DNA of 64,000 nucleotides from Metallyticus violacea (taxonomy: Eukaryota > Arthropoda > Insecta > Mantodea > Metallyticidae): assembly GCA_030762175.1 (NCBI GenBank), contig CM060843.1, forward strand, positions 28,044,501 through 28,108,500. The letters are read 5' to 3'. Every line of letters begins with the position of its first letter. The first letter of the stretch is position 1. The notes under the pieces are model-generated. The model was not told where the DNA came from, ran no database searches, and was given only the letters and a program-made list of their open reading frames with translations. Below, one piece after another: positions 11,891 to 23,204 of the stretch. Both the position numbers and the translations under genes were made by a program.

Positions 11891-13080
11891 GGGGGGACTA
11901 TGGCTGAGTTGTGCGTACATCAACAAATTTCCCACAATTGCATAAACCCGTTAATTCCCAAATTCCTATGTATGAACAACTGAAAAACGCTGAGTTGACC
12001 GATAACTCCATCAACCATGATGAAAATGTTATGGTTACAAGAACAGGACTGTGTCATTGGTTTTGGCATGTGACTATTATAGCAATGATGATAATTGGAA
12101 ACCCAGAACAGCTAAAAGTTTCACAACTATGCTCGCCTGACTGCATATTGTGCATACCGTTTGATAATAAACATTTATGCTGACCCCAGGGATTTAATTG
12201 GCGATAGCTTAGTCCCCCTCACTAATGTCTACAAGAAGATGGAGATATATCCATATCCGAAGATTTCAACTCCAAACACTAAGCATCGGGTAGTAGTTTC
12301 AACGACCAACGGGGCATTATTATATGAGTACATCTGCTCTCATAGCTATGGCGACACAACTACTTATAGCCGGGGAAACTACAAGAGCTTTCATTAATAT
12401 TATTATTACTGACATATATAAGAGCCTGGAACAGGTCGATAACGAAACTCTTTCACAGCACAGGCTTATAACAATAAAAATGTGTAATGCACCGAAAGGC
12501 ACACTGTTTCCAAAAACACGTTTATCTTACCCAAAAATAAAATGTGGAATGTGATATGGGCTCTTCGAAGTAATCATAAGTAAAAACTTGAGTCTTATTG
12601 ATGATGAAACAAACATTCACCTCTTTGCTGGTGCACTGAACAAGCTACAAAATTAATAAACAGAATATGCCAATCCTATTTACCAAAACTGCAACACGAC
12701 ATTCGCTAGAAAAAATATTGTTGGACCCCTGAGCTGACCATGTTACGGAAAGGGCTTCTAGCTTGTTTGAGATGCATGGGAAGATCGAAATGTTATATTC
12801 TTGGAGAAATATTAGGCAGTAAAATTGGAATATAAACAAGCGATTAGATGATCAAAGATTAAAGCTAGAAAAACTTCTGCTCCTCACAAAGCAACAAAAA
12901 GTCATAGAACATTGTGTACAAAATAGACCGTATGTTAGTATGTAAAAAGTATTAACACTATAATGGATCTATCAGCACATTTAACACTGGAATCAACTTC
13001 ACAGTTCTTTGTAATACCCTTTTTACAGCGACACAATAGACAGCATTAGTAAAACCTCTTTACGTCAGCAACCATTCTTT
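11891..13080 (+). mobile_element. Decayed LINE ORF2 N-terminal region (endonuclease and linker), tentative
   Basis: The position between ORF1 and the reverse transcriptase implies ORF2 endonuclease and linker. Partial support comes from IINIYADPRDLIGDS near 12164, which resembles the I-N-I-Y-x-P strand of apurinic-like endonucleases, and from a Lys/Gln-rich stretch near 12850-12940 typical of the linker. Catalytic residues cannot be identified. Most of the assignment is from context. Confidence 0.35.
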
Positions 13081-13194
13081 CCTCGGGACACACAGACGAC
13101 ATTCCCCTCAGCTATAAAGAAGTGGATCGTATAATTAGCATGAATGTGGCAGTATAGCGCAGACTCCATATCAGCAAATATCGCGCAACATATA

Positions 13195-13261
<67 letters not shown>

Positions 13262-13725
13262 CTTTATTCTTTACAGAAGTTTATGACAAATGCTTGGAAC
13301 TAGAAAAGTTTCCAGATTCTTGGAAGAGTGCCGCTGTCGAAATTATTCTTAAGTCTATTCCTGGCACATAAAACCCAATGTTTAGACCTATCGGTTTGCT
13401 GCCAGATATGGGAAAGGTATTAGAGAAACTCATAATTGACGGAATAATGTTTCATCTCCATAGCAAGTGCCAGCTTAACATTAACGATCAAGTGAATCCA
13501 CAGAGGAATTTGTTGTAACAGCATTAATTGGATTAGGGAGATTTGTTCGGCGAAAAATGTTAGTCGTAGTGATATCGATTGATATAAAAGCATTTAGCAG
13601 TGCATGGCGGCCTAGTATTTTATTTCAAATTACAGAAGAAAGAACGACCCAAAAACTTATTCAAATTACTTCGAAAACATAAAGGCACATCTGATTGTAC
13701 GCAGATCAACAATTACTCACCTCAA
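13081..13725 (+). mobile_element. LINE reverse-transcriptase fragment (Jockey/I-type)
   Basis: The plus strand reads LSYKEVDRIISMNVAV before the CT microsatellite. After it come YDKCLELEKFPDSWKSA, then RPIGLLPDMGKVLEKLI, and SIDIKAFSSAW. These correspond to the conserved segments before and at the start of the polymerase fingers (P-x-x-W-K, R-P-I-x-L-L, G-K-x-x-E-K-L) and the first catalytic block (D-I-K-x-A-F). The downstream YxDD block is missing. The fragment has several stops and frame changes and ends at the TIR element at 13733. Confidence 0.72.
13197..13259 (+). repeat. (CT)n microsatellite inside the reverse-transcriptase fragment
   Basis: About 31 CT units, uninterrupted. It replaces or expands a short part of the reverse-transcriptase coding sequence, with recognisable polymerase residues on both sides. 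Confidence 0.97.
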
Positions 13726-13732
13726 GAGGGAA

Positions 13733-14032
13733 GGTCCATAAGTTTCCGGCCTAACCATTTTTCTAGGTATGATTAAGACAAAAACTATATTTCACTTTTC
13801 CATATAGTTCCCTTTTTTGCAATACACTTCTCACATCTTTGAATTAACATTTCAAATCCCCCCCCCCCAAATAGTCCAGTCTTCTCTGCAAAATAGGCAT
13901 AAACAGCATCCACCACTTCGTCACAGCGGAAATTACAGCTGAAATCATTTATTTAACAGATAAGGTATGACACCAGATAAGAGTTTTGTGAAGTCAATAA
14001 TCCTTATCGGAGAGGCCGGAAACTTATGGACC
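13733..14032 (-). mobile_element. Short TIR element with a mariner transposase tail
   Basis: Perfect 20-bp terminal inverted repeats (13733-13752 and 14013-14032, GGTCCATAAGTTTCCGGCCT). The minus strand reads RCDEVVDAVYAYFAEKTGLF and then LIQRCEKCIAKKGNYMEK, the C-terminal end of a Tc1/mariner-type transposase. The element is therefore an internally deleted derivative of a once autonomous transposon. It abuts the end of the LINE fragment. A related terminus occurs at 62.9 kb. Confidence 0.8.
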
Positions 14033-14794
14033 TACCGTCGTAGTACAGGCGTTTAATCAACTTGTAGCACCTTAATGCTATTTTTAGTATTTGATTAACT
14101 TTTTTAATAGTAGAATTGCTTTGTATATGGTTTTGAAGTTCTTGTTAAATCAATCTGGCACAAATGTTATTCCAAAATGTTTAATTCATTTTTATTGTAA
14201 AGTGCTTAGCCAATAAATCAATTTGTTGTTTTCATAAATTTTTAAAAAATTATGTTGAGTGCAAAGCTGATAACTATCTAATTCTGAGCTATTTGCATAT
14301 CAATTTACTTTATTCTTTGTGCAATAAATCTTAATAGTTGATTATTCTTTTCTTTGTAGTTGAAAACTACCTTTCCCTTGCCATATTCTGGGAGTTTATC
14401 GCTATTACACATCCAAAGTTAATGCTTTTTCAGGCATTTACGAGGAGTATCGTACTGAATATTATACAGAATTAAAAAGAAAAGGGCAGATAGCACTATA
14501 ATAAAACCCTTTCTATAAGTGTTTCTACCAAATTTCTAGCACCTTTGCAATGTTTCATAATATTAAACATCTTCCATCAAATTCAAATGATTAGTGTTTG
14601 CAAATTTGCTATTTGGGAAAATGCAAAGCCCTACTTGAAGTCAACCCGGAATAGTGTATAGCTAGGAATAATCCTGTTAAGATTTGTACACCTAAACATA
14701 TTCCTTACATTAATTTCAGTAAAAGTTCTATTTCACACCTCCTTTTATTTTTCCCCCCTTTTTGTGTTATTTTTTAAGAAGTTTATGAATTAGG
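14033..14794. other. AT-rich noncoding stretch
   Basis: No feature was recognised. Confidence 0.5.
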
Positions 14795-14893
14795 AACCAC
14801 AAGTTTGAAAGAAGAGGCCTCTGAGCAAAATTTATCGGCCGTTTCCCACCGTGAATTGATTGGGACGCCCGTAACTAAACCAAATAAATAAAG
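14795..14893 (+). mobile_element. Family A SINE, 3' fragment
   Basis: Only the last third of family A is present (GAGGCCTCTGAGCAAAATTT, TATCGGCCGTTTCCCACC and a TAAACCAAATAAATAAA tail). No target duplication was identified. Confidence 0.8.
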
Positions 14894-16806
14894 AATTAGT
14901 GTTAAGCAAACTCGCTATTTTACAAGAGCCTATTCACCCGTGTATTTTTGTTTACGTCCAAATTATCTACTTGGTACAAAGCTAGAGTGACGCTAAATTG
15001 ATCTTGGCCGAGGTGCAATGAAGTTTTTCTCTCATGGCGTGCCGGCGGTGAAAGAGGTTTCCGGAGCGCAAGGAAACTGGCACTGTTCCAATGCTTTTGC
15101 ATTTTCATTCGCAATTATAGATAACAAGAACAGCATTTTAAAACTTTTTACTTTTTAATTGTGCTTCTATCTTCTTGCTTAATGGGATTCTATTCCTCAT
15201 TCAAGTATCACAACCACAAAGAACGACCCGAAGTAATGCTAGGCTACCTCGCCGTCAACATCTGAAAGGAAGTCCATACTTACTAATCCAATTATACCAT
15301 TAAAAATAGCATTGTGCATTGTGGAATCTATTAATGGGATAGTGGGAATTGTCAGCATGAAAGTCTTATAATTTGTATAAAACCTACAGTGGTTTTAAAT
15401 ATATTTTTGCATTATCTTACAATCTTAAATGTATGTATTTTGATATCAAAACCAACGCTGCTAAAAATAAAAATATTTTCGTAGCAGAACATTCTGTTGA
15501 AAAGGTAAAATAATTTTAGTGTTTATTGCATGTTAAGTATAAATAATATTATAGCTATTTGTTTGAAATGTAAATAGTTCAATGCATATGCAGCACAAAA
15601 TAAAGAGAGTGTGATAAAGCAAATCTACATTATATGTGTAGTGCCATGGCAGTTTTCGTCTTTCTTCACAGATTAAACAATAGTAACAAAAAATCCAAAT
15701 GCCAGAGGGTTTTGAGGCAAATTTTTAAAGTGTACTATGATTGACCAAATTCGTCGTGAAAACATTACACCCAGTCTAGACAAAAGGAGTTTACTCCAAA
15801 AGTCCTAGATTTACCAAATGATAAATTTGTTTGAAAAATTGTTATAAAATTCCAAAAAAAGGCCTATAAAAACAACAGTTCCACGTAAAAAGATAGGGAG
15901 ACTAATTTTGTAAACTTTATAGACAGAACAGTCTTGAGGAAACGAACAAAAATATTCCATTTCCATTTTAACAAGCATCATAATGACACAATCAACTGCA
16001 AGTGAAATGAACATTGTTACAGCGATACAAATCTTATATAGAACTTTTGCCGCTTCCCTTTTAATTCCTCGAGCTCTTAAACGTCGTTTTCTGAACTTAC
16101 TACCTACGGGTGTCATGGCAGTATAAAGTCATGCGTGCAAACAGATCGCTGATTCCAAAGAAACGTTTGTTGCAATCTTATTAAAAGTACGAAATAGCAA
16201 CATGTAAATATAATATTTCTTTTCATGCCTAACAGCTCGGATATATGCACCTGCTTGCACTACACCAAGAATATTGTTTTTTTCAACCACTGCTTGAACC
16301 ACAAATATTATTCAATATCTGAAAAGTTAAGTTTCTTTTTTCATTTAAGTTGTTTTGAGAAAAACAAGAAAAACGTTTTATTCAATGCAATACTAAGTTC
16401 ATATCTGCATTTTACCATCGTTATATTTCCTTATTTCAAGGTTGAAAAAGTTTAATGTAGTTTTCAAATCTTCTAAACATGCAAAATAAAAAATAAGAAT
16501 TTAAATGTTGGAAATATCCTACTTAGAAAGTAACAAACAATCAAGTCATATAATTTAAGTGATAAATAATTATTTTGTGTTTTATAATTATGGAATTTCT
16601 TCAATAATGTTTTCCCATTACTTTTTAACAAAAATGTCTAACATTGTTTCTTGTAGTAATTTAATGTTTCCCTCTCTTTTCAAATGTGCAAGCGCACTCT
16701 CTTCATTAGAATTACAGAATTCTTCGATACAGATTCTTCATATTCCGTTTCCTTGCTGGAATCCATTACGTTGTTAGAAAACTAAGCTATCATTTTGTTT
16801 CTAGTC
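14894..16806. other. Noncoding stretch
   Basis: AT-rich. The open frame at 15811-16116 (minus) has hydrophobic runs, but no recognisable domain or supporting splice context. Confidence 0.45.
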
Positions 16807-17125
16807 CTCTCCGAAGTGTCGGTCCTGGTGGTATAGTGGTTACCATACTTGCCTCCTACACCCTTCGAACCCGGCCAGGACCGATGGATTTTTTCGGGTG
16901 TAAAAATCCTAAGTATGGCTTCCTTCGGAAGGGAAGTAAAGTCGTGGGTCCCGTGTCGTACATTTACGGCACGAAAAAGAACCTCAAGCCTGAAAGAGAG
17001 GCCTGTGAGCAAAATTTGTCCGCCGTTTCACGCCCTGAGTTGAATGGGACGCTGATGACCTGAAATGTTAAAGAGCGTCCATAAATAAATCAACCAAAAA
17101 AAAAAAAAAAAACTCTCCGAAGTGT
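16807..17125 (+). mobile_element. Family A SINE, full length, with target-site duplications
   Basis: The body spans 16820-17112 and ends in a long A-run. Perfect 13-bp duplications (CTCTCCGAAGTGT at 16807-16819 and 17113-17125) flank it. The head has a short deletion in the anticodon region (CTTCGAACCCGG follows CCTACACC directly). A pure A-tail and perfect duplication indicate a young insertion. Confidence 0.92.
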
Positions 17126-17531
17126 TTAGTTAGTAACTTCTTGACTACTTCCAGCTTCTCCTTCTATAACATTTATCATAGGTATTGTTGCTGCATTCAA
17201 TTAAGATTATTGCCTATTTTGAATACAATTTTAGGCATAGATAAAGACGTCAGGTTCATAAAATTGTTCAGCTCTGATTAACAGACTATCATCACAACGC
17301 CTAATGGTTGCCAGGTTGCATTTGAAATGCCAGTGTGCTGGTGATTTGATCACATGTGCTTTACTTCAGCATGCATATATTTCATCACAATTACGAATAT
17401 CCTTCATTGAAAATTACAGGTATTAAACACTGATATTTATTTGAAAAAAAATTAAGGTATTTTCCGCATATTAATATTAAACATTAATGTAAATATTGTT
17501 GTACTATGTGAGCAGGTTATATTCAATGCAC

Positions 17532-17564
<33 letters not shown>

Positions 17565-18720
17565 TTCCTTTCTCTCCTTCTCTTCTCCAGTTTTCTGGGT
17601 GACTGGTTCTCTTTCTTCCTCGTCTAGAAGGAGAAAGAGGTATAGATAGTTGGCTTCTTTTATTGAAATATTTAAATTCTTGAAGATATCACTTAGGGGA
17701 ACAAAGAAAGGTAATCGCGTTTAATTTTCGAGAGCAGTTTCTCGCGATTTCGCAACATTCTTATTTTTACATACTGCTTCGTGATTGTTTCGTGAAGAGA
17801 TCGGTTTCTGAAACCAACACTCTCGTGGAAAGATCGCGCTTTGAGACTAACTTGTCAATTTCACACTGTCAATTTTAAACTGGAAATATTGCAATATGCT
17901 ACTAAATACATCTTTACTTTTCAACGGGTTACCGCTGAGGCCTATATCTCAATATTAGGAAAGTGTAAAAGACTGACTTTGAAACTAGACTCCTCAATTA
18001 GTAAAACATCTAATGGGCGGAGTTCGATCTCCAGTAGGGACTTTTTTTTTCAGGCGTTTTCCCTTACCTTGAAAAGATTAATACAGGTAACTTTAGGAAC
18101 CACCAGAAGTTACTCTCCATCACAGGAGTCTGAAGAGCAAGAGAACGCGCAAATGGTCACATGCAATGGTGTAGGAATTATAGAGGTGGGAGCAACTCAG
18201 CTACACAGAGAGCATCATTTCTGCTTTAACACAAGTGCTGTTAGCACGTCAAACGGTAAAATTGGATCTGTTCTGTGATAATATTGAGTGTATATAAACA
18301 TTTATTTGCACGTTTTAAGCAGTACTGCGGAGACTGCTGCTCTTATCGAAATTGGAAAATTCCCAATTTGCAAAACATGAAAAGAGTCAAAACAATGGAG
18401 ACAAAAAATAAAATAATAATTAATAATAAATAAAATAAAATTTGTAATACTCCGTCCCGGCACCTTGTTGCCTATACCAGAAAGTGCATTTTCAAATTTT
18501 ATCATTTATTACATTTCTTTTCCCAAGATACAAAATGTTTCAACAGATTAAATCTATAATTATATAAACAAATCAAAGATATAAGTTAAAATAAAATTAA
18601 ACACTTCACTAATAAAAACTAAATTAAATAGAATTACAAAATTACAAAAATTACTAAATTACACGAACTTACAATTCTACTGCAAGTCAATATATATAAC
18701 AATAAGTAGTAGCCAGCTAT
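17126..18720. other. Noncoding stretch with poly-A tract and an unassigned ORF
   Basis: A run of about 25 A lies at 17539-17563. The longest open frame (17841-18278, plus, about 145 residues) has no recognisable domain and includes a stretch read from a T-run, so I do not call it a gene. A B-box-like GAGTTCGATCTCC followed by a T-run lies near 18021-18050 and may be a tRNA-derived repeat fragment. Confidence 0.4.
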
Positions 18721-19184
18721 CTACCTACACTAAAATGATCCATCCAAGGAAACCAAACGTAAGGTACTGGTAACCAGCACTTTCCTCATCCTATCTAACT
18801 TGTGTCTACCAGCTCACTTAATATTCTACTATATACTTCTACTACCCCATCACTTCTACTTATATTTCTTCTTCTTCTTCTTCTTAATCACTATACTCTT
18901 CTCTATTTTCTTTTACCCCCTGTATGTTATTTGTCTCTTCAGTTTCTCTTCTCCTTCTCCCATACTCGTCGAAAGTTCCTCTTTCAATTTTCATAATTTT
19001 TCGGTTTCATCACTTATAGGTAAAAATCTTCTCCTTCCTCTCCATTCTCTTCTTCCGGTTGTAGTCCAAAAATATTTCCGTTTATTATAAGTTTACCTAC
19101 CCTCCTTTCTTCCTCGCCATCTTTTCCTTTATCAGTCTCTTCCTGTTCATTAATTGTTCATCTTGTATATTTTCTACACTTGTT
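18721..19184 (-). other. Pyrimidine-rich tract, possible LINE 3' region
   Basis: The plus strand is rich in C and T, with a (TTC)n run near 18868-18888. On the minus strand it would be a purine-rich region directly downstream of the LINE C-terminal coding fragment, so it may be that element's 3' untranslated region. No poly-A boundary was found. Confidence 0.3.
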
Positions 19185-19785
19185 CAGTTAATTGTGTTAT
19201 GGGATTGTCTTTGGGTACATATGCGTTCTGATCTTCTTACTTTTTCCTCAGCTTCTTCATTACTTCTTATTATCTGCTCTTGTGGTATTACCTTTTTCCG
19301 TGCTAGATTACTTATTTTGAATGCAGTCTGCTCAAGGCCCTTATTTCTAAGTATATGTACACCTGATTTCTCTTTCTTCTCTCGCCTGTTCTAAATAGCG
19401 TGTATATTCAAATAATACGTGCTCAGGGTTATTCCGTGTTTTATAAAATCCACACATATCGTCCTGTGTTTTGTTAAGTTTTTCCAATAAGTTTTGTAAG
19501 GTCCGTGTCCTGTAAGGTAATGTGACATGGCCTTTGGTAGGTTGTATAAATTTTAGTTTTAATCTCGCAAAAATGTTGTTAAATAAGTTGAAGGTTCTCC
19601 TGCCTGCCTCGGTATTTTCCCATTCGTGCTGCCATTGTACTTTTGGTTTGTGTTTTATTTCCTATAGGTTGTTGCATTGATTGCCAATTATTAAATTTAC
19701 TTTCTCCAAGTTACCCTTCTTCAACCAATAAACAGCGCCTCTTAATTTAATTAATAAATCAATTGGCCAAATTCCAGTAACTACT
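19185..19785 (-). mobile_element. C-terminal fragment of a non-LTR retrotransposon ORF2
   Basis: On the minus strand the order is GIWPIDLLIKLRGAVYWLKK, then QWQHEWENTEAGRRTFNLF, then AMSHYLTGHGPYKTY, and in a shifted frame MCGFYKTRNNPEHVLFEYTR. This is the standard C-terminal layout of I/R1-type LINE ORF2: a thumb region with P-I-D-L-L, W-x-x-x-W, L-T-G-H-G, and a Cys/His-like motif ending P-E-H-V-L-F-E. At least one frameshift and two stops mark it as dead. It is a different element from the LINE at 11-13 kb. Confidence 0.78.
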
Positions 19786-20588
19786 AAAAGGGTCATGGTA
19801 GAGAGGAGAACGACAGAGGGAGTGTAGAGACAGGTAGCATCTTTTAGAAAAGTCAGGAAGAAGCATGCGGATAATGCTTTGCCATTTGCAAACTTTCATG
19901 AATTTTCATTGGAGGCTGCTAAGAAGGTGGAAAATTGTTAGTGTTTAAAATCACTTAATCACATTTTTAACATTATTGGCACACATGTGAACTATTGCCG
20001 CCAGCTTTTATTTTAGTCATCCTAATGAACTTGTTAAAATTGTTTGTCCCCACCCGTTGAAGCAAAAGCAAAAACAAATTATTTCTTTTAGGACCACAAT
20101 TCTGGTTACGGGCAATGCATAGAGAGTTCGTCACCGTCGTCATCAGCTTCATGGACTTAGGTCTGTAGGCCTATTTCCATATCAAGAGAATTGGTCGCTC
20201 CAGCTGGTGACGCATTTCGACATTTCTGTAGTCTTTAAGATTATAGTTTAACATTTTATGTGGTATTCTGTCGTATTAATGAGATTGCACCCATTTTCCT
20301 ATAGATTGATTATTCTACCTTGTAGACCGCAGACGCTCAACTGTTTCTGGTATAGTCATTTATTATTTTACCTTAAAGTATCAGATCCGCTGCAGAACAA
20401 CGTAAGAGTTACATTTCTGCTGTATCCAATTTTCTTTTGTCTTTCCTATTAAGTGTCACGTTCTCGCAGACCTAGTTACCATTGGTCCTGCCATCATCTT
20501 ATGAAATTAAGAGATCTGCAAGATAATTCTGGGGACCAACGTGAGAAAAATTAATTTAGTTTATGTAATTTAATAACACAAGAAAAGA
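19786..20588. other. Noncoding stretch
   Basis: No coding or repeat signature was recognised. Confidence 0.5.
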
Positions 20589-20690
20589 AGCCTTCGTGGT
20601 CTAGTATCAGCGTTTGCGACCATAAATCCGCAAGCTCTGGGCTCGATTCTTGGTCAGGTTTACCTACCTGGGTTTATTTATTTTTTTTTT
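20589..20690 (+). mobile_element. tRNA-derived repeat head (third SINE type), degenerate
   Basis: The sequence reads like a tRNA: GCCTTCGTGGTCTAGTATCAGCG (A-box-like), an anticodon-arm-like TTGCGACCATAAATCCGCAA, and a B-box-like GGCTCGATTCTTGGTCAGG. A T-run follows. There is no matching acceptor stem, so it is not a functional tRNA gene. Confidence 0.5.
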
Positions 20691-21370
20691 CCTTCCACAG
20701 TTTGGTTTTAAGGAGCCAAAGAATCCGAAGCTCACTTGGATCACCATTACTTCATCCCTACAGACCTACATCTAGAATATTTATGATTACAATCTATAGA
20801 TTTTGCGATAAGAACAATGCAATGAACGCGACAAAATACAAATAGTATATAAAAAAAACACAAATTACCGTTCCAGTGACCGCTCTCTCCTTACCCATTC
20901 ACGCCTCCTTCCACGAACGGCAACGGAGAGAGCTGAGCCCAAGCGTAGTGTGTAACAAATGCAGGCGGATAGAACAGTTGTAACGCACGGAAACAGCAAG
21001 CGTAGGCCAAAAAATAACTTTCTGGGATGGTTGTTAATAGCTCATAGTTAATCACATTTAGTATACGGCGAAATTAAATGGGAAATTGTAATGTAGCAAT
21101 AACGCACATAAAGGAAACGATAATCAAAGGGGGAAAAGCACACGCTTTTGCTTTTAACAACACATATTCTTTTTTTTAAATTTAAGCTAAGTTAACCTAG
21201 CATGGGCTTTTGCTTTTAATAAAAGTTTTACAAACTTTTATTCCAAACTTAAGGTAACCTAACCTGACCTAAATGTGCAACCTATGCGTGTTGTTTTAAT
21301 ACTATAAGTTTTAATATATAAAGGTAACATTTATTATATTGGAACAGTGTAGATTATTTATGAACATTAA
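20691..21370. other. Noncoding stretch with interstitial TTAGG-like motifs
   Basis: CCTAA-like repeats occur near 21188-21270 (AACCTAACCTGACCTAAA), resembling the insect telomere unit TTAGG. They are too few to call a telomeric array. Confidence 0.4.
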
Positions 21371-21462
21371 AAAAAAAAAAAGGTAGCCCTCTGGGGAGTT
21401 CAAACCCTCTACCTTGCCAATAGTAAGTAGAACGCCACTCTAACCAACTGTGCTTCAGGCCT
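21371..21462 (-). mobile_element. tRNA-like sequence with T-run terminator, likely SINE or tRNA pseudogene
   Basis: On the minus strand AGTTGGTTAGAGTGGCG (A-box-like) is followed by GGGTTTGAACTCCCC (B-box-like) and a run of about 12 T, a classic polymerase III terminator. The 5' acceptor bases (GGCCTGAAGC) and the 3' bases (AGAGGGCTACC) pair poorly, so a functional tRNA is unlikely. Confidence 0.5.
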
Positions 21463-23090
21463 ACATGTTGAGTGTGGAAACTATCAGATTATACACTATT
21501 CTATACTATATATCGTATGTTAAAGTCCTCTGCCTGGAATCGGACTCGGTTGTCTCCGATGTCGTTCGTGAAAGGAGGCGTGACTGCAGCCCAAGTTTCA
21601 TCAGCCTGTACGGGTACATATTTATAGCAGCGCGTACTGCTCAACTCCGCCTGTTCACCCCCCCCCCTCTATCAATATGCGCAGCTTTGCTCTACAGACT
21701 CCTGAGACGGAGTACAGATTCGTTTGTGCCATAATTTTAGTGATACCATTCATTTTCTTGCAAGGCCTATAGCAGATTTCCTGTTAAAAGTACCCTCTTA
21801 TTGATTCAAAAATATAAGGTGTCCATGAGTTTTCCATAAAAATTAAGTAATTAAAAATGAATATACTTCATTTAATTCCCGCATAATTTAAACGCCTTTT
21901 TTCCATTCTTAAGTAAATTCTTTTCCATTACTTTAAACAATTCAGCATTTAGTCCTGCTAAACTAACGGATTTTCTACATTTGAAAAACGTAATAGTTGT
22001 AATCATCATTTAATACTGCAGTTTTATTAACACTCACATCTCTATTTTATGTAACTGTTAAACGTCAATGTTTTATATTTACATGAACACAACTGTTGAT
22101 TATTTTTTACAACTTATACTTTTCGATAGCGTAACAGCTTCTCTCTCCTTAGTTGGGTTGTTGATTATGTCTGTCCACATGCAAATGGAAAAGCGAAAGG
22201 GCAAATTCGACTTGGATTATGGCACTTGCTGATATCGAAGAGGGAATTTTCCGCAACTTTATTACTTCCTAATTCACGAAACGAAGCCATTCGGTCCCCC
22301 CCTCAAAATTACAATTTTATCATTTTGAAAATATGCACAAGACTTCGGTACGTAATAAATAAAATAGGCTTGGAAATAATTCTGAATTACAATACTCCCC
22401 TTGTCATTTCTCCACGTTATAACATCCATATTATATAATATTACAGGTAGTTTTCCCTGGTCTAACTCAATATTCTGTATTTCACGTTTATTATTCACAT
22501 CCTCAGTTCGGTATTTTACCGTCTCTTAACATATACTCTTTTCATTTCCTTTTAGAGTTTTTCGTTACTTTTTTTCGTTCCTTGCCATTTCCAAATGCTC
22601 AATCTATAAAATTGTCGATTAATTTATCTATATCATATACTTAATAGATGATCGAATGTAACACGAAAGAGAAAAGGTAGCCCTTTATGTTAGCTGCATT
22701 CTGTTACAATATTAGTGGTTAAATACAGCTTACCCATAAAGTCATTGTGGGGTTTCAGAAAGGTTTATCCATATAACCAATAGCATTAAATATTTCAAGG
22801 TTTGTTAATTCTCTTGCCCTACAGTAAACACACACTTTTGATACTCCATTTTAACAAATTTTTCTAAATATTGTTTACGAGCTTCTATGAAGTGTTTAAA
22901 TAATTCTAAAATAATTCAGTTGTACTTTTTTACTTCATGGAATAAAGAGGGCGATTCTATAATACATACACTTATCAAACCTTCTTCTGTAGAATGAAAG
23001 CTATTAATTGCGAAGGTTATTATGTTTTGGTTTAATTGCGGAATATGTTGAATTCGTGCACTAAACATTTTCAAATAAAGAGCTACTTAC
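21463..23090. other. Noncoding stretch, probably oaf intron
   Basis: It lies directly downstream of the oaf exon donor on the minus strand, so at least the right part should be intron. No second exon was found here. Confidence 0.45.
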
Positions 23091-23204
23091 ATTTCTGAAA
23101 TCCACTAGTTGAGTAATGAGCGTTCCATCCGAGCGCTGAAATTCTAACGTTACTGTGTCTTCGCTTACGTTGGCAATGATAGTCTCCTGAAGTACATCGC
23201 CACC
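23091..23204 (-). CDS. oaf: out at first (oaf), internal exon
   Basis: This 114-bp, 38-codon exon starts directly after TTTTCAG and ends at AAT before GTAAGT on the minus strand, so it is phase 0 at both ends. It encodes GGDVLQETIIANVSED, then TLEFQRSDGTLITQ and LVDFRN. This matches the conserved N-terminal block of out at first/OAF proteins (a G-G-x-V-x-E-x-I segment followed by L-E-F-x-x-x-D-G-T-L-I-x-x-x-D-F). Insect OAF is a secreted or extracellular protein with a signal peptide in the preceding exon. The molecular role is poorly known. The expected next segment (V-Q-I-L-K-A-L-V-L-G) was not found to the left, nor the signal-peptide exon to the right, which implies introns of many kilobases. 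It is the only conserved cellular coding exon I can support in the window. Confidence 0.88.

Noticed and set aside
16836..17063. Open frames across SINEs (also at 11333-11617, 35436-35663, 40651-41196, 52775-53098) as proteins
   Set aside because: They translate family A SINE sequence, which repeats at each locus; no cellular protein is encoded.
17841..18278. 145-codon ORF as a gene
   Set aside because: No recognisable domain; part of it is read from a T-run and a tRNA-like B box, and there is no splice or promoter context.
21188..21270. Telomeric TTAGG array
   Set aside because: Only a few degenerate units, here and at 54493; a telomere or an interstitial array would be longer and more regular.
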